This document shows, piece after piece, positions 17,080 through 26,516 of a DNA stretch of 64,000 nt. The stretch comes from an uncultured Lachnospiraceae bacterium (GTDB taxonomy: Bacteria; Bacillota; Clostridia; Lachnospirales; Lachnospiraceae), in contig CAMORO010000002.1 in the NCBI GenBank assembly GCA_946623875.1, positions 1 to 64,000 of the forward strand, read 5' to 3'. The notes under the pieces were generated by a model, which was given only the letters and a program-made list of their open reading frames with translations, had not been told where the DNA came from and ran no database searches. Each line of letters starts with the position of its first letter. Within the stretch, counting starts at the first letter, position 1. The position numbers and the translations under genes are program-made.

Positions 17080-18942
17080 ATGACTAAGACCGCTTTAAGC
17101 GAAGAGATTTTACTTACTATAGAGAAGCCTGCCAGATATACAGGTAACGAAGTAAACAGTGTTTACAAGGATAAGAACATGGTTGATGTGAGATTTGCTA
17201 TGTGTTTTCCGGATGTTTACGAAATAGGTATGTCGCATCTGGGAATACAGATACTTTACTCCATGTTCAACACTTTTGATGATGTATGGTGCGAGCGTGT
17301 ATATTCGCCGTGGGTGGATCTTCACAGGATCATGAAGGAGAGAAATATACCTCTTTTTGCCCTCGAGTCCCAGGATCCGGTTTACATGTTTGATTTTCTG
17401 GGTATTACTCTGCAGTACGAGATGTGTTACACAAATGTGCTGCAGATACTTGACCTTTCCCATATCCCGCTGATGGCAGCGGACAGAACAGAGGAACATC
17501 CGATAGTTATAGGCGGAGGTCCATGTGCCTACAATCCTGAACCGCTTGCGGATTTCTTTGATATATTCTATATAGGTGAAGGCGAGACTGCATACAGGAA
17601 GCTTATAGACCTGTACAGGAATTACAAAAAGAGCGCAATGACCAGAAAGGAATTCCTCCGTAACGCATCACATATAAGCGGGATGTATGTTCCCTGCCTG
17701 TATGAGGCCTCGTATGACGATGACGGAATACTCAGTTCGTTTGAGCCGCTGTATCCCGATGTTCCAAAGACTATCCGTAAGGAAATAGAAATGAATATGT
17801 CGGATACTTATTATCCGGTCAAACCTGTTGTCCCGTTCATCAAGGTCACGCAGGACCGGGTGACGCTGGAAATACAGCGCGGATGCATCAGGGGCTGCCG
17901 TTTCTGTCAGGCAGGCATGATATATCGTCCCGTACGGGAACGGAATGTGGAGCTTCTTAAATCCTATGCGGTTGAAATGCTTAAAAATACAGGGCATGAA
18001 GAGATATCGTTAAGTTCCCTGAGCTCAAGTGATTATTCAGGGCTTGAGGAACTCGTTAACTTTCTTGTGGAACATGCGGATAAAAAGAAATTAAACATTT
18101 CCCTGCCGTCGTTAAGGATAGATGCATTCTCTCTGGATGTTATGAGTAAGATCCAGGATATACGTAAGAGCTCGCTTACATTTGCTCCCGAGGCCGGTTC
18201 GCAGAGGCTTAGGAACGTCATTAATAAGGGACTCACCGTGGATGACATTATGGAGGGTGCAACACAGGCCTTCCTTGGCGGGTGGACAAGGGTTAAGCTG
18301 TATTTTATGCTGGGTCTTCCCACCGAAACGGAAGATGATATGCGCGGGATTGCCGGGCTTTCCAACGAAATAGCGAAGCTCTACTATGAACTGATACCCA
18401 AGAGCGAGAGGAAGGGAAGGGTGCAGATCGTATCATCGACTTCCTTCTTTGTACCCAAACCGTTCACACCCTTTCAGTGGGCATCGATGAATACCAAGCA
18501 GCAGTTCCTTGACAAAGCTCATTTCGTGAATGAATGTATGCGTGAACAGTTAAACAGTAAAAGTATCAAATACAACTACCATGAGGCTGATGTGAGTGTT
18601 CTTGAAGGAGTATTTGCAAGAGGTGACAGACGTCTATCAAAGGTACTGGTTGAAGCCTACAAAAGAGGATGCCTGTTTGATGCATGGACCGAAACGTTCA
18701 GGGAAGAGCCCTGGCTTGATGCCTTTGATGCCTGCGGTATTGATCCTGCTTTCTATACATCCAGGGAACGCTCAACAGATGAGCTTCTTCCTTGGGACAT
18801 GATAGATGTCGGCGTGAGCAGGGAATTCTTAAAAAAAGAATGGGACAATGCATTAAACGAAAAGGTTACTCAAAATTGCAGAATCTCGTGCTCTGGATGC
18901 GGAGCAAGGGTCTTTGGCGGAGGGGTATGCTATGAAGGTTAG
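17080..18942 (+). CDS. B12-binding-type radical SAM protein (TIGR03960 family)
   Basis: 620 aa. The N-terminal part (VRFAMCFPDVYEIGMSHLG) is the B12-binding-like domain of this family; the radical SAM core has the 4Fe-4S cluster motif RGCIRGCRFCQAGMIYRP (CxxxCxxC) at about residue 270. The C-terminal end contains a CSGCGARVFGG Cys cluster. It overlaps the DUF2344 gene by 11 bases. Together these are conserved next to RNase G and L21/L27 genes in many bacteria, implying a role in RNA or ribosome modification, which has not been established. Confidence 0.88.
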   Translation: MTKTALSEEILLTIEKPARYTGNEVNSVYKDKNMVDVRFAMCFPDVYEIGMSHLGIQILYSMFNTFDDVWCERVYSPWVDLHRIMKERNIPLFALESQDPVYMFDFLGITLQYEMCYTNVLQILDLSHIPLMAADRTEEHPIVIGGGPCAYNPEPLADFFDIFYIGEGETAYRKLIDLYRNYKKSAMTRKEFLRNASHISGMYVPCLYEASYDDDGILSSFEPLYPDVPKTIRKEIEMNMSDTYYPVKPVVPFIKVTQDRVTLEIQRGCIRGCRFCQAGMIYRPVRERNVELLKSYAVEMLKNTGHEEISLSSLSSSDYSGLEELVNFLVEHADKKKLNISLPSLRIDAFSLDVMSKIQDIRKSSLTFAPEAGSQRLRNVINKGLTVDDIMEGATQAFLGGWTRVKLYFMLGLPTETEDDMRGIAGLSNEIAKLYYELIPKSERKGRVQIVSSTSFFVPKPFTPFQWASMNTKQQFLDKAHFVNECMREQLNSKSIKYNYHEADVSVLEGVFARGDRRLSKVLVEAYKRGCLFDAWTETFREEPWLDAFDACGIDPAFYTSRERSTDELLPWDMIDVGVSREFLKKEWDNALNEKVTQNCRISCSGCGARVFGGGVCYEG

Positions 18943-19624
18943 GATCAAATTCGCCAAGGAAGGAACCATGAAGTTCATAGGGCATCTTGATGTAATGCGT
19001 TATTTCCAAAAGCTGTTAAGAAGATCCGATATTCCCATTGCTTATACGACCGGAATGAGTCCGCATCAGGTAATGTCGTTCGCAATGCCGCTCGGGATCG
19101 GAGTTGAAAGTGATGCGGAGTATGTTGACATTGAAATAACCGAACCGATTTCATCTGAAACCGCGATCGGGAGGATGAACGATAACAATGTTGAAGGAAT
19201 AAGGATACTTTCATTTAAAGAGCTGCCGGAAGATGCGGATAATGCAATGGCCAGTATCAGGGCAGCCGATTATGAGGTACGCTTCAGACAAGGCTATGCA
19301 CCTGATTTCCCGTTTATGAAAAGGCTTGAGGCCCTTTATGAAAAGGATACCATACCGGTTCTTAAAAAAACCAAAAAGAGCGAGACTGTGGTTGACATAA
19401 AACCCGGAATATATTCCTTTGGCGGTAATGATGAATGCATTAAGATGTGTCTTTCATGCGGAAGTATGCTTAATATAAAGCCGGAGCTTGTTGCCGCTGC
19501 CGTCTTTGCAAGTGAGGACAGGGAATTAAATGAATTTGCTCTGCTGATAAGAAGAAAAGAAATATACACAATGATAAATAATGTACTAACAGGTCTTGAT
19601 GAAATAGGAGGGAGCATCCAATGA
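18932..19624 (+). CDS. TIGR03936/DUF2344 family protein, partner of the radical SAM protein
   Basis: 230 aa from ATG 18932, which has GGAGGGG seven bases upstream; the TTG at 18914 is less likely. Opens MKVRIKFAKEGTMKFIGHLDVMRYFQKLLRRSDIP in pieces typical of DUF2344 (FxKxGxxxFxSHLDxxR). No catalytic site known. In other genomes this domain is fused to the C-terminus of the radical SAM protein; here it is a separate but overlapping gene. It ends by overlapping the RNase G gene by four bases. Confidence 0.85.
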   Translation: MKVRIKFAKEGTMKFIGHLDVMRYFQKLLRRSDIPIAYTTGMSPHQVMSFAMPLGIGVESDAEYVDIEITEPISSETAIGRMNDNNVEGIRILSFKELPEDADNAMASIRAADYEVRFRQGYAPDFPFMKRLEALYEKDTIPVLKKTKKSETVVDIKPGIYSFGGNDECIKMCLSCGSMLNIKPELVAAAVFASEDRELNEFALLIRRKEIYTMINNVLTGLDEIGGSIQ

Positions 19625-20781
19625 ATGAACAGAACATTATAATCACAAGGTACAATGACTCGATACTGTTTATGAGTACGGACGGGGACAGACCGCTGGA
19701 ATATCAGCTCTTCAAAAAGGATGAGGATACTATCGGTAATATATATGTATGCGAGATCAAGGAGCAGGTTCCGAATATAGGTGCATGCTTCGTAAATTAC
19801 GGAGACGGAAAGACCGGCTTCCTTAAGAGCAACAAATACAGAACCGGTGAAATGGTTGCACTGCAGCTTAAAAAAAGAGGCAACAAGGATAAGGCCCCGG
19901 TGTTTACCGATGAGCTGTCCCTGAGCGGTATCTATACCGTTCTCACCAATGCCAACAAGGATTTTGCAATATCCAAAAAGCTCCCGGATGAAAGACGCAA
20001 GGAACTCAGAAGATTATACGGCGTGTTTTTGAGTGATCTTGAATATGGTATTACATTAAGGACCAATTGCATAGGTGCCGGCCTTCGCGATGTTCTTTCA
20101 GAGGCCGACTCACTTGCGGGAATTATGGACGAAATCCTCAATACGGCTGATAAAAGGACATGCGGAAGCATCCTGTACAAGACCGATAACGAATGGATCA
20201 AGTACTGCTTTAACGCCAATACAGCATCGCTTAAGAAGATAATAACCGATGATGAGGAAATATATGAAAGCCTGAAAGCCGATGTTATCGGAACTCTTAA
20301 GAGCTCCAATCCCAATATTACACTTGAAAAGTATTCGGGTAAGCTTCTTCCGTTAAGCAAGCTGTATTCCATAGATAAGGGGATAGAGGAGGCAACCTCC
20401 AAAAAGGTATGGCTTAAATCCGGAGGCTTTTTGTATATAGAACAGACCGAAGCCTTGAATACGATTGATGTAAATACCGGAAAAACCACGGGAACAAAAG
20501 ATAAGGAAACAACATTTTTCGAAACAAATCTTGAAGCAACGGAAGAGATATGCAGACAGATCAGGCTACGTAACCTGAGCGGTATAATCATAATCGATTA
20601 TATTAATATGGCTGATGAGGAGAATCTTAAGCGTCTTATCAAAAGACTCAGGGAGCTGATCGCGCTTGATACGGTGAAGACCGACTTCCATGATGTAACA
20701 GCCCTTTCACTTGTTGAACTTACCAGACAGAGGGTACGTGAACCGCTGGCAGAACAGATGAAAAAGGCAGAAGAAAAATAG
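19621..20781 (+). CDS. rng: Ribonuclease E/G family protein, short form
   Basis: 386 aa. An S1-like segment (NIYVCEIKEQVPNIGACFVNYG) is followed by the RNase H/DNase I-like catalytic region: ALNTIDVNTGKTTG and GIIIIDYINM contain the two magnesium-binding Asp residues equivalent to D303 and D346 of E. coli RNase E. The protein stops about 100 residues short of RNase G (489 aa): the CPxC zinc link and small domain are missing. It probably cuts single-stranded AU-rich RNA and matures rRNA. Loss of the zinc link, which holds E. coli dimers together, suggests another oligomeric state. Confidence 0.85.
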   Translation: MNEQNIIITRYNDSILFMSTDGDRPLEYQLFKKDEDTIGNIYVCEIKEQVPNIGACFVNYGDGKTGFLKSNKYRTGEMVALQLKKRGNKDKAPVFTDELSLSGIYTVLTNANKDFAISKKLPDERRKELRRLYGVFLSDLEYGITLRTNCIGAGLRDVLSEADSLAGIMDEILNTADKRTCGSILYKTDNEWIKYCFNANTASLKKIITDDEEIYESLKADVIGTLKSSNPNITLEKYSGKLLPLSKLYSIDKGIEEATSKKVWLKSGGFLYIEQTEALNTIDVNTGKTTGTKDKETTFFETNLEATEEICRQIRLRNLSGIIIIDYINMADEENLKRLIKRLRELIALDTVKTDFHDVTALSLVELTRQRVREPLAEQMKKAEEK

Positions 20782-20797
20782 TTCTTTGAGGTAAAAA

Positions 20798-23449
20798 ATG
20801 GCTGAACTGTCACCAATGATGCAGAAATACCTTGAGACAAAGGAAGAGTATAAGGATTGTATCCTCTTTTACCGTCTGGGTGATTTCTACGAAATGTTCT
20901 TCGATGATGCAATAACGGCATCAAGGGAACTGGAACTTACATTAACAGGAAAACAGTGTGGACTGGATGAAAGGGCTCCGATGTGCGGAGTTCCTTTTCA
21001 TGCTGTGGAAGGTTATCTTAACAGGCTGATATCAAAGGGCTATAAGGTGGCCATATGCGAGCAGGTGGAGGATCCAAAGCTCGCAAAAGGACTTGTGAAA
21101 CGGGAAGTCACAAGGATAGTTACTCCGGGAACCAATCTCGACATGCATTCCCTTGAGGAAACAAAGAATAACTATCTAATGTGCATTACGTATATTGCGG
21201 ACAGATTCGGAATCGCGGTATGTGATGTGACAACCGGTGAATTCCTGGCAACGGAAATTGACAGCAGCCGCAGGCTTTGTGATGAAATATACAAGTATTC
21301 ACCTGCCGAGATCATATGCAACGATCCTTTTTTCGTGTCCGGAGTGGACATTGATGAGCTTAAATACAGGCTGTCGGTTGCCATTTACCCGGTTGAAGCA
21401 TGGTATTTTGATGAGGAACTGTGTGAACGAAGTATAAAGGAACATTTCGGTGTTAACAATGTAAGCTGCTTTAATCTGGAACAGCGTGACTGTGCGCTGA
21501 TAAGCTCCGGCGCGCTCCTTCAGTATCTTCATGAAACACAGAAGAATTCACTGGCGCAGATCCGTACCATAAAAACCTACGATGTTTCATGGTATATGGT
21601 GCTTGACTCTGCCACAAGGAGAAACCTTGAACTGACCGAAACTATAAGGGACAAGCAAAAAAGAGGTTCTCTGCTGGGGATCCTGGACAGGACCAAAACG
21701 GCAATGGGCGGCAGGGCTTTAAGATCGATGATAGAGAGACCCCTCATTGACAAAAAGGCTATAAACGACCGTCTTGATGCGGTAAGTGAGCTTCTTGGCA
21801 ATGCCATAACAAGAGAAGAAATACGTGAGTATCTGAATCCGGTATATGATCTGGAACGTCTGATGAGCCGCGTGGTATATAAGTCCGCAAATCCAAGAGA
21901 TCTTATTGCACTTGGGTCTTCTCTTGAAATGCTGAAGCCGATAAAGCAGCAACTGGCTGATTTCAAGTCGGATGTTCTCAGGAAGATGTATGAGGATCTT
22001 GATACTCTTGATGATCTGCATGAACTGATCCGTGCTTCAATATCCGATGAACCTCCGATCCAGATAAAAGAAGGCGGGATCATACGGGAAGGATACAATG
22101 AGACCGTTGATTCATTAAGAAATGCGAAACGTGAAGGAAAGAGCTGGCTTGCGGATCTTGAGGCCAGGGACAGGGAACGGACCGGGATCAAGAATCTCAA
22201 AATAAAATATAACCGGGTTTTCGGCTACTATTTTGAAGTGACCAACTCCTTTAAGGAGCTGGTTCCGGATGATTATATAAGAAAACAGACTCTGACCAAT
22301 GCCGAGAGATATACAACGGATGAGTTAAAAGAACTGGAGGATACCATCCTTAATTCAGAGGAAAAGCTTTTTTCTCTTGAGTATGATCTGTTCTGTGAGA
22401 TCAGGGATACGCTGTCTGAGAATATTGAAAGGATACAACAGAGTGCCGGTGTGATAGCCGGCCTTGATGCACTTGCTTCCTTTGCATATGTTGCAGAGAA
22501 AAACCAGTACTGCAGGCCGACCATAAATGAAAAGGGTAACATTGATATAGAAAAGGGCCGTCATCCGGTTGTTGAGAAGATGTTGAGTTCGGATATGTTT
22601 ATAACAAATGATACTCATCTTGACAATAAGGATAATCGTATCTCAATAATAACAGGTCCGAACATGGCGGGGAAATCCACCTACATGAGACAGACAGCGC
22701 TGATAGTACTTATGGCGCAGATCGGTTCTTTTGTGCCAGCTTCCAAAGCGAATATCGGAATAGTGGACAGGATATTCACGCGAGTCGGGGCTTCTGACGA
22801 TCTTGCAAGCGGACAGAGTACATTTATGGTTGAAATGGCAGAGGTCGCAAATATTCTAAGAAATGCAACCCAGAACAGTCTTCTTATACTTGATGAGATA
22901 GGACGCGGTACCTCAACCTTTGACGGACTGTCAATTGCATGGGCGGTTGTGGAATATATATCAAATCCCAAACTCCTCGGCTCCAAGACACTGTTTGCCA
23001 CACACTATCATGAACTTACCGAGCTTGAAGGCAAGCTTAATTCCGTCAATAATTACTGTATCGCCGTAAAGGAGCAGGGTGACAATATAGTGTTCCTAAG
23101 AAAGATTGTCAAAGGCGGTGCGGATAAGAGTTACGGAATACAGGTTGCCAAGCTTGCCGGAGTGCCCGATGCCGTGATCGAGCGTGCCAAGGAAATAGTT
23201 GATGAGCTTTCAGACAATGATATTGCCATAAATGTACGCAGCATAGCGGATAAGAAGGACAGCAGAAAGAGAAATGTAAAGAGGCTTGATGAGGTCGATC
23301 TTAATCAGATGTCGCTGTTTGATACGGTAAGCGATGATGATGTCATAAATGAGATCAAGGAACTTGATATTAATAATCTGACTCCCATGGAAGCATTGAA
23401 CACTCTTAGCAAGCTGCAAAACAAGCTTGTAAACCGGTGGACATATTAA
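20798..23449 (+). CDS. mutS: DNA mismatch repair protein MutS
   Basis: 883 aa. N-terminal mismatch-wedge motif GDFYEMFFDDA (Phe-x-Glu), the lever/clamp region, and the ABC ATPase with GPNMAGKSTYMRQTA (Walker A), LLILDEIGRGTSTFDG (signature and Walker B) and FATHYHELTEL. Near the C-terminus NQMSLFD matches a sliding-clamp-binding motif. It detects mismatches and recruits MutL. First gene of mutS-mutL-miaA; 16 bases after the RNase G gene. Confidence 0.97.
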   Translation: MAELSPMMQKYLETKEEYKDCILFYRLGDFYEMFFDDAITASRELELTLTGKQCGLDERAPMCGVPFHAVEGYLNRLISKGYKVAICEQVEDPKLAKGLVKREVTRIVTPGTNLDMHSLEETKNNYLMCITYIADRFGIAVCDVTTGEFLATEIDSSRRLCDEIYKYSPAEIICNDPFFVSGVDIDELKYRLSVAIYPVEAWYFDEELCERSIKEHFGVNNVSCFNLEQRDCALISSGALLQYLHETQKNSLAQIRTIKTYDVSWYMVLDSATRRNLELTETIRDKQKRGSLLGILDRTKTAMGGRALRSMIERPLIDKKAINDRLDAVSELLGNAITREEIREYLNPVYDLERLMSRVVYKSANPRDLIALGSSLEMLKPIKQQLADFKSDVLRKMYEDLDTLDDLHELIRASISDEPPIQIKEGGIIREGYNETVDSLRNAKREGKSWLADLEARDRERTGIKNLKIKYNRVFGYYFEVTNSFKELVPDDYIRKQTLTNAERYTTDELKELEDTILNSEEKLFSLEYDLFCEIRDTLSENIERIQQSAGVIAGLDALASFAYVAEKNQYCRPTINEKGNIDIEKGRHPVVEKMLSSDMFITNDTHLDNKDNRISIITGPNMAGKSTYMRQTALIVLMAQIGSFVPASKANIGIVDRIFTRVGASDDLASGQSTFMVEMAEVANILRNATQNSLLILDEIGRGTSTFDGLSIAWAVVEYISNPKLLGSKTLFATHYHELTELEGKLNSVNNYCIAVKEQGDNIVFLRKIVKGGADKSYGIQVAKLAGVPDAVIERAKEIVDELSDNDIAINVRSIADKKDSRKRNVKRLDEVDLNQMSLFDTVSDDDVINEIKELDINNLTPMEALNTLSKLQNKLVNRWTY

Positions 23450-23499
23450 GGGAGCGGCAGCAGTCTGATTAAAACCCGAAGCATTTATAAGGATTGATC

Positions 23500-25554
23500 A
23501 TGGAAAGAAACATACTTGTTCTTGATAAAAATACTATAGACAAGATCGCTGCCGGTGAGGTTGTCGAACGTCCGGTGTCAGTCGTAAAGGAACTGGTCGA
23601 GAATTCGATAGATTCGAATGCCAAAGCGATCACCGTAGAGATAAAGGATGGCGGAACATCCTTTATACGTGTTACGGACAACGGCTGCGGAATAAAAAAA
23701 AGCGAGGTTAAAACAGCTTTTCTAAGACACGCCACAAGCAAGATACGGACTGTTGAAGACCTTATAAATGTCGGAAGTCTCGGCTTCAGAGGTGAGGCTC
23801 TGTCAAGCATTGCGGCAGTATCGAAGGTTGAACTGCTTACAAAAACAGAGGACGAATTCACTGGGACCAGATACTGTATAGAAGGTTCGCGGGAAATGAG
23901 TTTTGATGATGTCGGCGTACCCGAGGGAACTACATTTATCGTAAGAGCCTTATTTTATAATACACCGGCCAGAAGGAAATTCCTAAAGACGCCTCAGACA
24001 GAGGGAAGTTACGTATCGGATTATATGGAAAAGGTTATGCTGTCCCATCCGGGAATAGCGTTTAAGCTCATAATCAACGGCAATACAAGGCTTCAGAGCT
24101 CCGGAAACGGTGAAATACCTGATATAATCTACGGGCTGTACGGCCGTGATATGGTAAACGGTCTGTTGCCGATCGATATCACGGACGGAGATATCACGAT
24201 AAGAGGATATGTATGTAAGCCGGAGTTATCAAGAGGTAACAGGAGCTTTGAGGTATACTACGTAAACAATCGTTATATTCAGAGTACCGTGATAAGACGC
24301 GCATTGGATGAAGCATATAAGCCATATCTGATGCTTCATAAATATCCGGTTGTTTTTCTTTATATCGATATTTCACCTGAACTTATTGATGTAAATGTTC
24401 ATCCGGCCAAAAAAGAGATACGTTTTCTTGAAGGTGCTCAGCTATACGATCTTCTTGTTAACGGCATACAGGATGTGCTTTCACACAAAGAACTTATCCC
24501 CGATATGCATGAGGAGAAAGAAAGAAATAAGGAAAAGGATAACATAGCACCCGAAAGGACAAGACCGGAGCCTTTCGAGACACAGAGTATATTCGGTTTT
24601 GACGCACGCGGAAATGATACAGAAAGCAGCGGTCGCAGGGATGATGATACCGGGAACAGCGGAAATGTAAAGAGCGGTACTGCCGGTTATATTGATGCGG
24701 GAAGTACACCCGACTATGTAAAAGAAGAAGGCATCTACAGATCGAAACATACCGGGGAATACAGGACCGTGCCGGCATATATGGATATTACGGCTATCAA
24801 TGTTTCGGATGATACAGATACAAATGTATCAGTTAATGCGAATACTTACGATGATGAAAAAGAAAACGGATCGAATAACAGTGAAGAAGATGAGAAGGAC
24901 AGACATATTCCCGGTGGAAATGAATATGAACAACTGTCAATGTTTGAGCATGGATTCCTGAGTGAAGAAGGAATACGGAAACACAGGATCATAGGTCAAC
25001 TGTTTGAAACCTACTGGCTTGTTGAAATGGACAATAAACTGTACATAATCGATCAGCATGCGGCACATGAAAAGATTAAATACGAACGTCTTATCAGGCA
25101 GTTTGCAGAAGGTGAAGTGCACTCGCAAATGTTGAATCCTCCGATCATCGTCACATTGAGCATGCGCGAGGAGGCCGTACTGTGTAAGTACTCGGACAAT
25201 TTCAGGAAGGTCGGTTTCGAGATAGAACAATTCGGCGGTAATGAATATTCCATCCGTGAGATACCAACCGAACTTTTCGGTCTGAGAGCAGATGAATACT
25301 TCCATGATCTTATGGATGAGCTTATGAATGACAAACAGTCCGTAAACATAGATGCTATCGATCACAGGATAGCAACAATGGCATGTAAGAGCGCGGTCAA
25401 GGGCAACAACAGGATTTCATATGAGGAGGCTGCAGCTCTTATTGATGAATTACTGACTCTTGACAATCCGTTCAACTGCCCTCACGGAAGACCCACCATA
25501 ATATCTTTTACGAAGAATGAGGTGGAAAAGATGTTTAAACGTATCGTGACATAG
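23500..25554 (+). CDS. mutL: DNA mismatch repair endonuclease MutL
   Basis: 684 aa from ATG 23500 with AAGGA upstream (track TTG 23494 unlikely). GHKL ATPase: IAAGEVVERPVSVVKELVENS, DNGCGI, GFRGEALSSI. Residues about 335-485 form an acidic, low-complexity linker (many Asp, Asn, Ser) that ends with EQLSMFEHG, which resembles a clamp-binding motif. The C-terminal domain has the endonuclease motif DQHAAHEKIKYE, ACKSAVKGN and CPHGRPT, so this MutL nicks DNA itself, as expected without MutH. Confidence 0.96.
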   Translation: MERNILVLDKNTIDKIAAGEVVERPVSVVKELVENSIDSNAKAITVEIKDGGTSFIRVTDNGCGIKKSEVKTAFLRHATSKIRTVEDLINVGSLGFRGEALSSIAAVSKVELLTKTEDEFTGTRYCIEGSREMSFDDVGVPEGTTFIVRALFYNTPARRKFLKTPQTEGSYVSDYMEKVMLSHPGIAFKLIINGNTRLQSSGNGEIPDIIYGLYGRDMVNGLLPIDITDGDITIRGYVCKPELSRGNRSFEVYYVNNRYIQSTVIRRALDEAYKPYLMLHKYPVVFLYIDISPELIDVNVHPAKKEIRFLEGAQLYDLLVNGIQDVLSHKELIPDMHEEKERNKEKDNIAPERTRPEPFETQSIFGFDARGNDTESSGRRDDDTGNSGNVKSGTAGYIDAGSTPDYVKEEGIYRSKHTGEYRTVPAYMDITAINVSDDTDTNVSVNANTYDDEKENGSNNSEEDEKDRHIPGGNEYEQLSMFEHGFLSEEGIRKHRIIGQLFETYWLVEMDNKLYIIDQHAAHEKIKYERLIRQFAEGEVHSQMLNPPIIVTLSMREEAVLCKYSDNFRKVGFEIEQFGGNEYSIREIPTELFGLRADEYFHDLMDELMNDKQSVNIDAIDHRIATMACKSAVKGNNRISYEEAAALIDELLTLDNPFNCPHGRPTIISFTKNEVEKMFKRIVT

Positions 25555-25577
25555 TAGCGTAAATGGAGAGACTCTAC

Positions 25578-26516
25578 ATGGATAAAAGTCCCCTGATTAT
25601 ATTAACGGGTCCGACCGGTGCCGGTAAAACCGAATTGTCCATTGATCTTGCCAAAAGGCTTGACGGTGAAATAATATCCGCTGACAGCATGCAGGTTTAC
25701 AGGCATATGGATATCGGGACCGCCAAGATAACAAAAGAGATGATGCAGGGAGTTCCCCATCATCTGATAGATGTACTTGAGCCTACGGAAGACTACAATG
25801 TTTCAAGGTTCAAGGATGAGGCCTCAAAGGTCATACAGGACATCCTGTCTCGTGGCAGGATACCCATAATAGTGGGCGGCACGGGCTTCTATATACAGGC
25901 ACTTCTTTATGATATTGATTTTTCGGATAATGCTCAGACTCCGTACAGAGAAGAACTGTTCCGTCTGGCAAAAGAGAAAGGGAACGGATATCTGTATGAT
26001 AAGTTGCAAAAGTGTGATCCCGGGGCGGCAGGATATATACATGCCAATGACATAAAAAGGGTTACAAGGGCTCTTGAATTCTTTCATGAAACAGGAAAGA
26101 GGATTTCCGAACATAACGAAACGGAAAGAAGACGGGAATCACCGTATGATTTCAGATATTTTGTTCTGAACCTGCCGCGTGAGCTTCTGTATGAGCGTAT
26201 CAACAGACGTGTTGACGATATGATCAGGGCTGGCCTTGTAAATGAAGTAAAGCACCTTCTTGAACTCGGATGCAACAATTCAATGGTATCAATGCAGGGA
26301 CTCGGATATAAAGAGATAATAGATTATCTTGAAGGTAATATAACCCTTGAAACCGCGACAGATACAATAAAACGGGACACAAGGCATTTCGCCAAGAGAC
26401 AGCTTACATGGTTCAGGCGTGAGCGTGATGTCATCATGATAAACAAGAACGAGTTTGATTATGATGATGAGAAGATAATTGAGTTCATCATGGATCATTT
26501 GGAGAATTCATCATGA
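25578..26516 (+). CDS. miaA: tRNA dimethylallyltransferase MiaA
   Basis: 312 aa from ATG 25578, which has GGAGAG seven bases upstream; ATG 25563 would have no ribosome site. P-loop ILTGPTGAGKTELS, DSMQVYRHMDIGTAK, IPIIVGGTGFYIQALL and the late RDTRHFAKRQLTWFR are diagnostic. It puts an isopentenyl group on A37 of tRNAs reading UNN codons. The stop overlaps the next start (ATGA). hfq, often next to miaA, is absent here. Confidence 0.95.
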   Translation: MDKSPLIILTGPTGAGKTELSIDLAKRLDGEIISADSMQVYRHMDIGTAKITKEMMQGVPHHLIDVLEPTEDYNVSRFKDEASKVIQDILSRGRIPIIVGGTGFYIQALLYDIDFSDNAQTPYREELFRLAKEKGNGYLYDKLQKCDPGAAGYIHANDIKRVTRALEFFHETGKRISEHNETERRRESPYDFRYFVLNLPRELLYERINRRVDDMIRAGLVNEVKHLLELGCNNSMVSMQGLGYKEIIDYLEGNITLETATDTIKRDTRHFAKRQLTWFRRERDVIMINKNEFDYDDEKIIEFIMDHLENSS

